NCBI GenBank assembly: GCA_033032175.1
Contig: CM065311.1
Location: 5,759,190-5,823,189 of the forward strand
Length of the DNA: 64,000 bases
Reading direction: 5' to 3'
Origin: Saturnia japonica
Lineage: Eukaryota > Arthropoda > Insecta > Lepidoptera > Saturniidae
The position numbers and the translations under genes are program-made. The notes under the pieces are model-generated. The model had not been told where the DNA came from. It saw nothing but the letters and a program-made list of their open reading frames with translations, and ran no database searches. Below, piece after piece: positions 33,601-43,445 of this stretch. How positions within the stretch are numbered: position 1 is the stretch's first letter; each line of letters starts with the position of its first letter.

Positions 33601-36600
33601 TAGCGTTTTTATCTATCTATACAATTAATAAAATTGAAGTGTCTGTTGTAATGTCAAAATAACAGCTTTTCACTTAATGCATATGAAAATATATACAATA
33701 CATATAACAAAAACCCCTTTTTAAAATTTTTATAAATATGTCTGTTTGTTCCGGGTAATCTTCGAAATGTTTGGACCGATTTTGATGGGACGTTCACTGG
33801 TAGATACTTTTATTTTAGACAAAAGAAATATGGTTACTCGAAATAAAATAAAAAACTGGACATGATGAATCATTCTTCACACAATCCATCCATACCTTCT
33901 TTGGTCTTCCAATATTCTTGTATCCATCCACCTTATACTTAACATTCTTTTAGTTATATAACTTTCATCCCTCCTCATGATATGCCCGTACCATGCTAGC
34001 CTATAAACCCCTCAACTTCTCTGTGACTGGTGCTATAATAAGACTTCCTCTAATAAAATCATTCCTGATCTTATCCATTCTAGTTACTCAACACATACAT
34101 CTTAACATTTGCATCTCTGTCACGTGTAATCTTCTTTCATCCAATTCTTTTGTTGCCCAGCACTCAGATCCATACGTCAAGACAGGTCTTATAATGGTTT
34201 TATACACTTTTCCCTTAAGCTTCAGTGGCATTCGAGGATCACATGTTATCCCCGAGACCTGTCGCCATTTCCACCACCCAGCATTTATCCTATTCTTCAC
34301 GTCCTGGTCAATGTCACCGTTGTTTTGGATGAATGGAACCGAGTTACCGAAAATTGGAGCAGACTGGTAGGGATACACTGTTTAAAGCTATATGAGAAAA
34401 ACTCGATGGACCACCGAAGTTGCAGAACAAATGCTCAGTTTTTGTTCTACTAATTTTCAGTCCAACGTTCTCAAGTTTTTCTCGCCATTTTCCTAGCCTA
34501 TTCTGGACCTCAGTAGCATTTTCTCCAACAAGAACAATATCATCTGCGAATAGCATACACCAAGGTGCCTCCTCCTGTATGTCTGCTGTTAGTGCATCCA
34601 TAGCAAGTAGAAACAAATATGGGCTTAAAGCTGATCCTTGGTGCAAGCCTACAGCTACATAGAATTTACTGGTAACTCCATCCTCAGACCAAACGTGTGT
34701 ACTAAGTATCACCCACAATAAGCATATAACCGGGAGAGGGAGTGGCACGATTCACGCGTATGCCCGATCAACAACATTCTGTAGTCCAAGTGAACGAATT
34801 CGCGGGCACAGCTAGTTTGAAATATAAAAAATGTATTTGACTTATAGCGGCTGATCAGCTGGCTGGTTGCTCCCTCCTAGGAAAATTCACTAGCTACTCC
34901 AATATTGAGGCTTGTTAATTTTTTATGTATGATTGGTGGGTCGATCATAAGACTGGGCTCATAAAGGCCGCAGGTTGATTATAGAAGGTTTAAAGTCACT
35001 AGACAAACATCAGATCATATCGCTTTCCTATTAGAGGCTATTATACAAAACTGGCGTATTTTACAATCGTTATGGAATACTTACAAAGCCATGTTGTTAT
35101 CTTGTTTTTAGATGATCATTATAATTATGTTATAATTGTTAATAAATATAATTTAATAAAGTATCTATAATGATTGTACCCCAATTTGTGTTTTGTGCAG
35201 CCTAACGCGCCTGCCTATGTTCACAGGGATAACAAACATTGGGGCGAGGTGTACTTTTTAAAAATTCCAAAAAAATATGTTTATAATAATAAACATATAA
35301 TTATAATAATAACATACATATTAAATAAGTAACTATATCTCATTGAAAACATAGCTTATCTATATTCTTATATTTTGAGCTCTCTATAACATCACACAAT
35401 CATATTCAGATAACTTAAGTTTAAAGGTCAGATAATAACAATGTTTATTCTCTGGATTTTGTCTATATGCTTTGTAATTTATTCAATGTGTTGTCATCAC
35501 CAAATATTCATTTTCTTTACAGGACTTTCATTATTATCACATGCTCATAGTGCCATAAATTAAGCCAATTTGCCAAACAAAATCGAATAGAGTAACAACA
35601 TACTACATAATATTACATGAATGAATTAATGAACATGTCTACTAATATTATAAAGCTGAAGATTTTGTTTGTTTAGTTGGTTAAACGTGCTAATCTCAGG
35701 CAACTACTGGCGCGAATAGAAAAAATGTTTTAGTGTTGGATAGCCCATTTACCGAGGAAGGCTCTAAGCTATAAAACATAAAAGCTACGACCAATAGGAG
35801 CGGAACATCAATGAAAAATGTTGCAAAAACGGGGGAAATTTATTCCTTTTGAGAGCTTCCATTGCGTGCGCTGCGTGAATGGTTAAAGTTACGTAACAAT
35901 TGTGTGTGACAAAATTGTTTCTCTTAAAAAATTGTAAAAAAAAAAGTCGGCGACAGCATATGGCTATCTTTTAAGGTTTACTCAATATAACCTTTTTTAT
36001 CTTAATAAAATTTGTTCTAAAATAATGAATAATATTTCGAAGGTGTTTTTATATACATGATATTAATTCTTATCAAAATAAATACGGTATTCATCATAAG
36101 TATTTAATTTTGAACAAAATTACCCGTTACAGAATTGATTTAAGTGAATATCTTAGGAGATATCACAGTTTTAAAATAACTCTGTAGCAAAATAATAATC
36201 AAGTATCGCGAGCGCATTTTTATTAAGCAGAATAATGTGGGAGGCGGGCGGTACCTATAATTTAGCACTTACGACCCACTCTCTCTAACCCTTTCTGTCT
36301 CTCTCTCTCTTATATGGCGCAGACGAAGTTGCGTAGGTCAGCTAGTAATATGATAAATGTTAAAACCATGCTAATACCATTTATTTATTTGCCTATAATT
36401 AAAGCATTTATCTGATGAGTGGTAGGACACGATAGTTGTGTCCGACTGGATCTTACCACCATATCTTACTAATATAATAAATGTGAAAGTGTGTACGTTT
36501 GGATGTTTGTTACTCAATCACGCAATAACGGCTGAACAGATCTCAATTAAATTTGGCACATAGATAGTATATGACGTGGAATAACATATAGGGTATTTTT

Positions 36601-39600
36601 TATCCCGGTAAAAGTCATAGATTAACCAGTGTTATACTACAATCACGCAAAAACATAGAAACGGATTTAGATGAAATTTGGCACAAGAATAGTCTATGGC
36701 CTTTTTATTTCGGTAAAAGTCATAGCTTAACCAGTGTTATCCTTCAAATATAATAAATGGAAAGTTTCTATGTTTGTTACTCAATCACGCAAAAACAGCG
36801 AAACGGATTTAGATTAAATTTGGCACACAAATAGTCTATGGCCTTTTTATTTCGGTAAAAGTCATAGCTTAACCAGTGTTATCCTTCAAATATAATAAAT
36901 GGAAAGTTTCTATGTTTGTTACTCAATCACGCAAAAACAGCTGAACGGATTGAGATGAAATTTGGCACACAAATAGTCTATGGCCTTTTTATTTCGGTAA
37001 AAGTCATAGCTTAACCAGTGTTATCCTTCAAATATAATAAATGGAAAGTTTCTATGTTTGTTACTCAATCACGCAAAAACAGCGAAACGGATTTAGATTA
37101 AATTTGGCACACAAATAGTCTATGGCCTTTTTATTTCGGTAAAAGTCATAGCTTAACCAGTGTTATCCTTCAAATATAATAAATGGAAAGTTTCTATGTT
37201 TGTTACTCAATCACGCAAAAACAGCGAAACGGATTTAGATTAAATTTGGCACACAAATAGTCTATGGCCTTTTTATTTCGGTAAAAGTCATAGCTTAACC
37301 AGTGTTATCCTTCAAATATAATAAATGGAAAGTTTCTATGTTTGTTACTCAATCACGCAAAAACAGCGAAACGGATTTAGATTAAATTTGGCACACAAAT
37401 AGTCTATGGCCTTTTTATTTCGGTAAAAGTCATAGCTTAACCAGTGTTATCCTTCAAATATAATAAATGGAAAGTTTCTATGTTTGTTACTCAATCACGC
37501 AAAAACAGCGAAACGGATTTAGATTAAATTTGGCACACAAATAGTCTATGGCCTTTTTATTTCGGTAAAAGTCATAGCTTAACCAGTGTTATCCTTCAAA
37601 TATAATAAATGGAAAGTTTCTATGTTTGTTACTCAATCACGCAAAAACAGCGAAACGGATTTAGATTAAATTTGGCACACAAATAGTCTATGGCCTTTTT
37701 ATTTCGGTAAAAGTCATAGCTTAACCAGTGTTATCCTTCAAATATAATAAATGGAAAGTTTCTATGTTTGTTACTCAATCACGCAAAAACAGCTGAACGG
37801 ATTGAGATGAAATTTGGCACACAAATAGTCTATGGCCTTTTTATTTCGGTAAAAGTCATAGCTTAACCAGTGTTATCCTTCAAATATAATAAATGGAAAG
37901 TTTCTATGTTTGTTACTCAATCACGCAAAAACAGCGAAACGGATTTAGATTAAATTTGGCACACAAATAGTCTATGGCCTTTTTATTTCGGTAAAAGTCA
38001 TAGCTTAACCAGTGTTATCCTTCAAATATAATAAATGGAAAGTTTCTATGTTTGTTACTCAATCACGCAAAAACAGCTGAACGGATTGAGATGAAATTTG
38101 GCACACAGATAGTGATATCCAATAATACGCAGACGAAGTCTCGGGTACCAGCCAGTATACCAATATCACTATAATCAAGAGGGCTAGTATGGATCTGTAA
38201 TTATATACCCAATTGGGTCGTGACCAACATGCAATGTTTTTTTATCGTTATAGTTTTAGCGTTGTGGCCACCATCTCACCTGATCTTAAATGATGGTGTG
38301 GCCCAGGATGGTAGCACACTATGCCTAGTGGAAAGCTGGCCCTCAAGTGCAGCTGCCGGAACACAACTATTGGTGTTTGGTGACAGATTTTCAACTTAAA
38401 GGTGGTAGCCAGAAAGACAGGCATTAGAAAAAGCCCTACCACCATGATATGGTTTCATCATGATGTTTTCCTTCAGCGAAAGCTCAGGATCATTGCAGGG
38501 ATTCGAACTCACGTCGATCGACGTGGAGTACATATACGCTGCCAACTGAGCCATCATTGCTTCAATATGTTGATAAACCCGTCACAATGACTCTCTTTTG
38601 GCTTTCATTTAGTGTATGTCCAGCTGCTTACAGGCCGGATTAATGCGACGACCGACGACAACGGATAGCCGATCTCGTTGTTATTTTTAGATTGTACTTT
38701 ATCGTAGTACAATACGAAAAATAACATGTGTGTAGTTCACACGCGGTAGGAGGGTAACCTTCAGAAAACATTAAAATAGTCTCTTTTTCGTTTCATCGAA
38801 TTTCAAGTCACAATGGTCTTAAAGAAGTTTTCACTTCAAGAAAGTCGACATCGGGTAACAAGTATATTTTTCAGGTGGGCAGATTTTCTTATCGGATCTG
38901 CAACGCTACTTCTCGGATTTAGGCAACGCACCGCCGGATAGTGACGCGGGATCAAGTGCGGGCGGTAGTACGAGGGACGCTAGAGCAGCACGCGTCGACC
39001 TGGCGGGCGCGTTGTCCTCGAGCGAGGTGTTGGCGACCGCGACGGCGTCAGAGAACGCCGCGCGTCTCACGCCTCTGTTGCCGACGGCTCCGGCTGGCGC
39101 CACCCAGGACGATGTAAGGACCACCCTGCTCTCACCGCAGTTCGCTCAGGTGAACCCTTACGTATAGCGCACCCGCTTGTGGGTTGCGCGTTGCGTTGCG
39201 CCCGCTGCCGGGAAATAATGCGGTGTTCGCTCGCTCTTGCACGTTCTCGCGCTCTCTTCCATTTCGCATTCCTCCAGTATGAGTCACTTATGAGCACGCT
39301 GTTTTCCTTACGACACGACGCCCGCAACGTCTGTTATGTCGATATAACTGAAATAGATCAAAATATCTAATTAAACTAAATTGCGGGATAGATGTTTCTC
39401 TTACATAGATAATTCTATAGTTATAATAAAAATAGGGAATTACTTATAATCTGCCCAGAGTACTTAAGTTGCTTATACATGCTGATAGGCCTTATGACTA
39501 ATGTGGTAATTCCCTTATTAACAACTTGTAAAAATAATTATAAACGAATCTCACTAGTCTCACTCAACGGTTGTCAGAGAAGGGCTGGACAGTCTGCTTG

Positions 39601-42299
39601 GAAAGCAGTTAGGCAGACATAGTGCAGCTGCATTTTGGATTTAAGTCTGGATTGCCTAATCATAGTGTGCACGCAATCTTGTGCCTCAAGGCAGAATTCT
39701 CGATATGCATAGGTATCTTTTTAAGCTTATTTGGTCAAAAGTATTTTACTTGTCACTTAAATAATACAGTCGTGATTTTTTTTGTCCGATAATGCTGACA
39801 ACCTAAGGGAATAAATCCCTTATAAACCAAAATAAACTACCTTCGGCGAGGCAGACATCCAAAAGTGTCGTACGAGTTGAACTGTGGTGTGAGGCAGGAA
39901 GGATTTATTTCATTCAGTCTGTTAACTTACATGTTGATCAGCTGATTGGTGAGCTGAACAGTGCCTTAGGTTTAATAAGATAAGCACCTAAGACTCCTTA
40001 GCCCATCAATTATTTTTCTTATAAAATTATTAGTCATCTGTCAGTAGTATTGGGATTGTGTCAAAATATCGTTATTTAAGGCATTAAAATATGAGACTAC
40101 TAATAGTTTCATTGGTCATCTGCTGAGCACCCAATGCCCAATGCAATGATGCGCTTGTCTGGGTATTGGCGTGTATGAGGGACATAAAAATATCCCTTTT
40201 TAAAACATATTTTCAGTCATTTTACACGTATAGTCTGTGAGTTAGGTACACGCAGAAGGATTAAAGTGTTCTGTGAGTATATTAATTAATATTGTAATTG
40301 AGTCGATTCAGCTGATATTTTTGCTGAACCTAAAGTTGCCATTATGCCATCATCTGTAAGCGGTCAGCCTCAATGTTACGGTATACAGTAGATATGTTAC
40401 GGTATTTGTTAGCTTAAAAAGTAGATGGGACATATTATCCACCACTGGCCAGAGTTGTATCTACGTGAGGGCGTGCATGTAATAAATTAGTATAGGTACT
40501 AACAATACTCACATCATATGCGGATTATATCCGTAATAAAGAAATATTAATATTTTTTGGCTTGGTTTGATTTTGCTTTTGCATAATTTTTCATACAGTG
40601 TATATTGAAGGAAAGGCCAAATTACATTCGTATGTAGGCATATTGTAGAATAAGAGGTATGGTTCGTACCATAACCTCTATATTATATATAAAATACTAA
40701 AAGACGTGTAAAATTCTACAAGGGGAATAAAGTAATAAAATTAGATGATGTTAATATTTTCCTTTTATAATTTTTCCATTACTATAGATTCTTTTTTGCT
40801 GATAGAATAGCCTGTAGGCACCTCTATAGTACGGGAATTCGAGATCAATAATGTTAACAAGATGTTGTCAAAACAAAGAACAAACTCATTTATGTGCGGT
40901 TTCTAATATTACTAAAATAACGTATTAAAGTTATACGCATAAATTAAACAAGTAAAACGAAATGTAAGCACACAGTATTCAGATTTAAAGTGGCTTAAAA
41001 TACGATCCAAAAATAAAATATAATTGTTATAATATAAATAAAAGTGCCCCACGGTTTCACCCGTGTTAATTTTATACGACAAACATCGCCAACGCACTCG
41101 TGTGGGCAATTTTTTATACTTTGTGTAAAACTATCGTCATTTTTATGAAGAATAAATTATATTTTCAAATTATAATTTAGCCTATGTTAGTCGCTGATAC
41201 TGTAGCTTTATATTGGTGAAAGAATTTTTAGAATCGGTCCAGTAGTTTTTGAGTTTTCCATTACAAACAAACAAACGAAAAAAAAGTTCGGGCTTTTTAA
41301 GTTACTGGTAATTAGGCTTGAGCTCCAAACAGGCTTAACTAAAGAATCAATAAAATAAATGATTCATTAAAAACTCTAATATTTATTTTGTTTTATATTA
41401 GTAATATTAAATGAAAATATCTTGAGAAAATTGATTTTAAAAACGTAAAATCGATTCAGACAGGGTAAACATTTCTAAATATATAAATATTTTATGTTCG
41501 ATAACAATTTAAGTTTATAGGATTAACAAATAACGAAAAAAAATAACTTTTTAGTAAAAAAAAATATATATTCATTAAGCATTGGAATTAAGTTAATAAT
41601 TAGACTGTCTAAGAAAATGTTCACTACCCCCTGAAACTACACTTTAACAGTGACATTTCTTTGTTTTCATTTTTGATCTCGTATACCATTTTCTACTATA
41701 ATTAGTTATTCATATATTAAAGAAATAATGTTTTATAATTATTATCAAAAAACAAAACAAAATCAATTTTTGTTTATGAATTATGGAAATAGTTATAATA
41801 TAACTAGTATCGTGGAAATATATTATGTACAATGTACATCATCCTCAATTATTTATGAAGATAAATTGAAATAAGCATAAATACAATAGCACTTATGAAA
41901 ATGTGAGGTAACATGTATTTATGCATACTTAATTATTAACATATATTCTGTCGCATGTTCGCGGTAATGATCATTAGTATAGTACCAATGTATGTAGAAT
42001 TAAAAGGATATCTCAATGATTTGTAATACATTGTTCTTTTACAGGCAGCAAATCAATTTTCATCTGCATTATCTTCTGGCCAAATGGGTCAGGTGATGTC
42101 GCAGTTCAAGCTTCCACCTGAAGTGGCGGCGGCTGCGAACACTGGTGATATGCAGGCGTTCTTTAAAGCGCTAGAAGGTACATCCAGCGCGACTGACGGC
42201 GGCAAGCCCAAGGAAGGAGAGGACAACAAGAAGGATGAAAAACCCAAAGATTCTAAAAACGATGAGAAGGATGACGACGCTGAAATGTCACTCGACTAG
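23543..42299 (+). CDS. Rpn13: Proteasomal ubiquitin receptor Rpn13/ADRM1 (five coding exons)
   Basis: Rpn13 is a 26S proteasome regulatory-particle subunit that binds ubiquitin chains through an N-terminal Pru domain and recruits and activates the deubiquitinase UCH37/UCHL5 through a C-terminal DEUBAD domain. The exons 23,543-23,872, 28,341-28,555, 31,498-31,739, 38,875-39,149 and 42,045-42,299 have AG/GT borders and compatible phases (0, 2, 1, 0) and total 1,317 nt, 438 residues plus stop, near the roughly 400 of human ADRM1. Residues 1 to about 130 form the Pru domain ([33 protein letters not shown]). A Ser/Ala/Pro-rich linker follows, then DEUBAD (SPQF...[20 protein letters not shown]) and the characteristic end EMSLD. 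No disabling change was seen. The introns are loaded with mobile elements. Confidence 0.95.
23949..25196 (+). mobile_element. Full-length mariner in Rpn13 intron 1
   Basis: Termini TTAGGTCCTTACATATGA and TCATATGTAAGGACTTAA are inverted and flanked by TA at both sides; the length of 1,248 bp is normal for mariner. The transposase relic is recognisable ([72 protein letters not shown]) but broken by several stops and frameshifts, and the first catalytic Asp is Gly (TCGEKW). Confidence 0.88.
24130..25090 (+). pseudogene. Broken mariner transposase 1
   Basis: The largest intact piece is 24,507-24,977. Frames change at least three times between the helix-turn-helix part and the D,D34D core. Part of the second Asp block is also degraded. 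It resembles SETMAR-like mariners and is closely related to the copy at 29,949-31,189. Confidence 0.8.
25197..26380. other. Rpn13 intron 1, AT-rich, no feature seen
   Basis: No coding sequence, RNA gene or defined repeat recognised. Confidence 0.45.
26381..26783 (+). repeat. Long inverted repeat, left arm
   Basis: Begins GATCTGGCTGCAAG and matches the reverse complement of 27,580-28,024 throughout, including CACTTGGCCGCAACCTCTCT, CAGGTGTAAACA, TACTTTGTAACAGTTA and ACGGCTGCCTATG. Several small indels separate the arms. It is probably the long terminal repeat of a fold-back-type DNA element inserted in the intron; no transposase lies between the arms. Confidence 0.7.
27142..27215 (-). mobile_element. 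Helitron-like 3' terminal fragment
   Basis: CTAGCTGTGCCCGCGATTTC followed by CATGTATGAAAAACAG is the inverted CTAG end of a Helitron-like family also seen at 61,919. It lies inside the loop of the long inverted repeat. The other end was not found. Confidence 0.5.
27580..28024 (-). repeat. Long inverted repeat, right arm
   Basis: Partner of 26,381-26,783, ending CTTGCAGCCGGATCC. It includes a (TA)n run at about 27,669-27,692 that is not in the left arm. Arms of about 400 bp with a spacer of about 800 bp. Confidence 0.7.
28341..28555 (+). CDS. Rpn13: Rpn13 coding exon 2
   Basis: Acceptor TTTTATAG precedes GAGCCCAAG ([20 protein letters not shown]), which directly continues FWMQ as in other Rpn13 proteins. 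It ends ...LLGTMG with donor GTAACA. It contains the conserved [16 protein letters not shown] segment. Confidence 0.92.
28782..29045 (-). pseudogene. LINE endonuclease fragment in Rpn13 intron 2
   Basis: Minus-strand frame with [40 protein letters not shown] and [14 protein letters not shown], the N-terminal blocks of apurinic-type endonucleases of jockey/CR1-like LINEs (NIRGL, the T-x-T-x-I block, a Y-P-x-Y block). The catalytic Glu position in the second block reads Lys. Short and isolated; no RT attached. Confidence 0.6.
29219..29724 (+). mobile_element. Helitron-like non-autonomous element in Rpn13 intron 2
   Basis: Starts TCTATACAATTAATACATTG, contains TCTGTCTGTTTGTTCCGGGT and GACCGATTTTGACGGGA, and ends GGGCACAGCTAGT. 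Same family as 1316-1855. Confidence 0.78.
29949..31189 (+). mobile_element. Full-length mariner in Rpn13 intron 2
   Basis: Termini TTAGGTCCTTACATATGA and TCATATGTAAGGACCTAA, flanked by TA; length 1,241 bp. Same family as the copy in intron 1. Confidence 0.9.
30147..31068 (+). pseudogene. Broken mariner transposase 2
   Basis: Starts [20 protein letters not shown] (30,147) but shifts frame soon after. The C-terminal part is open from 30,445 (207 codons): [20 protein letters not shown] (first Asp), [13 protein letters not shown] (second Asp), and [13 protein letters not shown], where the expected catalytic Asp is Glu and the following Asp is Asn. Inactive by both frame and active-site changes. 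Confidence 0.82.
31498..31739 (+). CDS. Rpn13: Rpn13 coding exon 3 (low-complexity linker)
   Basis: Acceptor TTGCCACAG; the phase-2 join gives [20 protein letters not shown], then an Ala/Pro-rich run, ending AAAQSK with donor GTACTG. The composition matches the flexible linker between Pru and DEUBAD. An open frame on the other strand is a by-product of the GC-rich repeats. Confidence 0.88.
31740..33615. other. Rpn13 intron 3, first part, no feature seen
   Basis: AT-rich, with no ORF or defined repeat recognised. Confidence 0.4.
33616..34815 (+). mobile_element. Helitron-like element carrying a LINE fragment
   Basis: Left part TCTATACAATTAATAAAATT to 'gacatgatgaatca' and right part 'atcacccacaataagc' to GGGCACAGCTAGT match the 29,219 element. 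Between them lie about 830 bp of RTE reverse transcriptase on the opposite strand in place of part of the normal middle. Confidence 0.72.
33872..34705 (-). pseudogene. RTE-clade reverse transcriptase fragment
   Basis: Minus strand: [20 protein letters not shown], the catalytic [37 protein letters not shown], then after a frameshift near 34,385 [60 protein letters not shown] and near the end [12 protein letters not shown]. This is the palm-to-C-terminus of an RTE protein. Both the 5' part and the 3' UTR are missing. Confidence 0.78.
34816..35637. other. Rpn13 intron 3, middle; possible LTR relic
   Basis: No gene. Around 35,150-35,255 AATAAAGTATC... then 'ttcacagggataacaaac' and ATTGGGGCGAGGTG resembles the end of an LTR followed by a primer-like site of a Gypsy-type element, but no partner LTR or coding region was found. 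Confidence 0.25.
35638..36345 (+). mobile_element. Helitron-like element with (TC)n tract
   Basis: Starts TCTACTAATATTATAAAGCT and ends GTAGGTCAGCTAGT. It has a (TC)n run at about 36,280-36,310 near its 3' end. Most of its length matches, in reverse, the element at 53,834-54,433. Confidence 0.75.
36464..38155 (+). mobile_element. Helitron-like element expanded by an internal tandem array
   Basis: Left end TCTTACTAATATAATAAATG and right end 'cgcagacgaagtctcggg' then CAGCCAGT (CTAG decayed to CCAG) delimit it. The interior is dominated by a 142-bp tandem repeat. No coding capacity. Confidence 0.68.
36745..38112 (+). repeat. 142-bp tandem repeat, about 9.6 copies
   Basis: Units begin CAAATATAATAAATGG at 36,745, 36,887, 37,029, 37,171, 37,313, 37,455, 37,597, 37,739, 37,881 and 38,023 (last partial), a constant 142-bp step. 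Units are almost identical except at one diagnostic segment: type A CGAAACGGATTTAGATTAAA and type B CTGAACGGATTGAGATGAAA, in the order A B A A A A A B A B. Confidence 0.95.
38236..38565 (-). mobile_element. tRNA-derived SINE in Rpn13 intron 3
   Basis: On the minus strand a pol III A box (TGGCTCAGTTGGCAGCG) and B box (GAGTTCGAATCCC) lie some 30-40 bp apart at the 5' end. A conserved body (GCTTTCGCTGAAGGAAAACA) follows, with a 3' part ending in 'gtgagatggtggccacaacgc' and a short A-run. A second, shorter copy is at 58,411. Confidence 0.7.
38566..38874. other. Rpn13 intron 3, last part
   Basis: Nothing recognised apart from the splice acceptor of exon 4. Confidence 0.4.
38875..39149 (+). CDS. 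Rpn13: Rpn13 coding exon 4 (start of DEUBAD)
   Basis: Acceptor ATTTTTCAG and phase 1 give [18 protein letters not shown], then [31 protein letters not shown] and [10 protein letters not shown], with donor GTGAAC. These match the helical start of the UCH37-binding domain. The exon is much richer in G+C than its surroundings. Confidence 0.9.
39150..41040. other. Rpn13 intron 4, no feature seen
   Basis: Short ORFs near 39,180-39,370 lie just inside the intron and look like chance extensions of the GC-rich exon. The remainder is AT-rich with no recognised element. Confidence 0.4.
41041..41290 (-). mobile_element. Helitron-like fragment, reversed
   Basis: GCCCCACGGTTTCACCCGTG followed by TTATACGACAAACA is the reverse of the 3' ends at 11,790 and 53,660; 'atcggtccagtagttttt' and CAAACAAACAAACG follow near 41,230-41,290. 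The terminal CTAG is lost. Confidence 0.5.
41291..42044. other. Rpn13 intron 4, last part
   Basis: AT-rich, no feature recognised. Confidence 0.4.
42045..42299 (+). CDS. Rpn13: Rpn13 coding exon 5 (end of DEUBAD and stop)
   Basis: Acceptor TTTTACAG then [40 protein letters not shown], a highly charged Lys/Asp/Glu tail and EMSLD before TAG. The acidic tail and terminal MSLD are shared with human ADRM1. Confidence 0.94.
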   Translation, partial: AANQFSSALSSGQMGQVMSQFKLPPEVAAAANTGDMQAFFKALEGTSSATDGGKPKEGEDNKKDEKPKDSKNDEKDDDAEMSLD

Positions 42300-42384
42300 T
42301 TTAGCCTCGTTTGTTATTGTCGAGATATTTTATCAATTAACACTATACGTTACAAGATTTTAATGAATTGTAATAATGTTTAAA

Positions 42385-42390
42385 ATTAAA
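42385..42390 (+). terminator. Possible Rpn13 poly(A) signal
   Basis: ATTAAA lies 86 bp after the stop codon, the commonest variant of AATAAA; no AATAAA was seen nearer. Cleavage would fall near 42,405-42,420. Confidence 0.35.
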
Positions 42391-42465
42391 CGGTGAGAGT
42401 GAATCAAATATTGGTTTAATTGAATGAAGTTTGATTTATTAAACTAATTTTATGATTTTTTTTAT

Positions 42466-42625
42466 ACAACAAAGGTGGCAAACAATCGTACGGCCCGCCT
42501 GGAGGTAAACGGCTACCATAACCTATGGACGCTCGTAATACCATAAGTATCACTATCGCGTTGCTGACCCTTAATCCCTTACCCCAAAGAGCACTAGGAG
42601 CCCTATTTACCACAGGAACACAACA
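42466..42625. repeat. Dispersed SINE-like repeat, copy 1
   Basis: GGTGGCAAACAATCGTACGG, then CCATAACCTATGGACG and GCGTTGCTGACCC match 43,299-43,440 (TGGCGAACATTCATGCGG, CCGTAGCCTATGGACT, GCGCGTTGTCGACCC). Probably the shared 3' part of a LINE/SINE family; class not determined. Confidence 0.5.
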
Positions 42626-42719
42626 CTAGGTTATTTGGCTGCGATCTTCTGTAGTGTGGAGATATTCACCAGTCTGACTGCCCAAGTAGAGAAATTTCTA
42701 AACAACTATACTATAACTA

Positions 42720-43187
42720 AGGATGTAACGATACATCACGTTGCTGATACGATAGCGATTATAGTAGTGTATGATTGGCGATACCGATATCGAAATTTCC
42801 GTAATAAATAAATTATGAAATATGTAAGCTCCTACACATTTTTCCTTACTGGCGGAGCGCAAAGGTAATGTCTCTATTATGAAGAAAACTGGAAATAATC
42901 CTTTTTTAATGAGAAGTAGGTATTTGATATCTAACAGAAACCCAGCTTCAAAAGGATTATTATTGAAAAGAATGTTAAATCAAATTTAATAATAAATTAA
43001 GGCGCAAAATAATAGATTAATAATAAATAAAGACGACAATGTCGCCGCAAATACTACGTGCGTTTTCCTGGCTGCTACGAAAGGGCAACCGCAGCGTCGC
43101 ATCGCGCAATTTTCAAATTGTTAGATATCAGTTGATAAATAACCGGCGATCGCGATATATCGTATCGATATCGTTACATCCCTGATT
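42720..43187. mobile_element. Small non-autonomous DNA element (MITE)
   Basis: Inverted ends AGGATGTAACGATA at the left and TATCGTTACATCCCT at the right bound about 470 bp without coding capacity. Subterminal CGATATCG motifs occur at both ends. The GGGATGTAACG type of end suggests hAT relatives, but the target duplication is unclear. Confidence 0.55.
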
Positions 43188-43298
43188 ATAACTTCACACT
43201 ATGACTTATAAGGAGCTAAGTAGGAATTATAAACGTCAACCAACGTATGGTAGTAGGCAAGGTACGAGTGCAGAAGTATCACCGGCACACCTCTTTTT

Positions 43299-43445
43299 GA
43301 TGTACCACGATAGTGGCGAACATTCATGCGGTCCACCTGATGATAACCGGTCACCGTAGCCTATGGACTCTTGCAATAGCAGAAGCATCCCTTGCGCGTT
43401 GTCGACCCTATATCCGTAGAGACGTTCCATCTGATTCCTCAGGAT
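43299..43445. repeat. Dispersed SINE-like repeat, copy 2
   Basis: Second, diverged copy of the repeat at 42,466-42,625, same orientation, separated from it by the MITE. Confidence 0.5.

Noticed and set aside
36745..38112. CRISPR array
   Set aside because: The 142-bp units are contiguous without unique spacers and lie inside a Helitron-like element of an animal genome.
39067..39327. Minus-strand ORF over Rpn13 exon 4
   Set aside because: Shadow of the GC-rich exon; no domain and no splice or context support.
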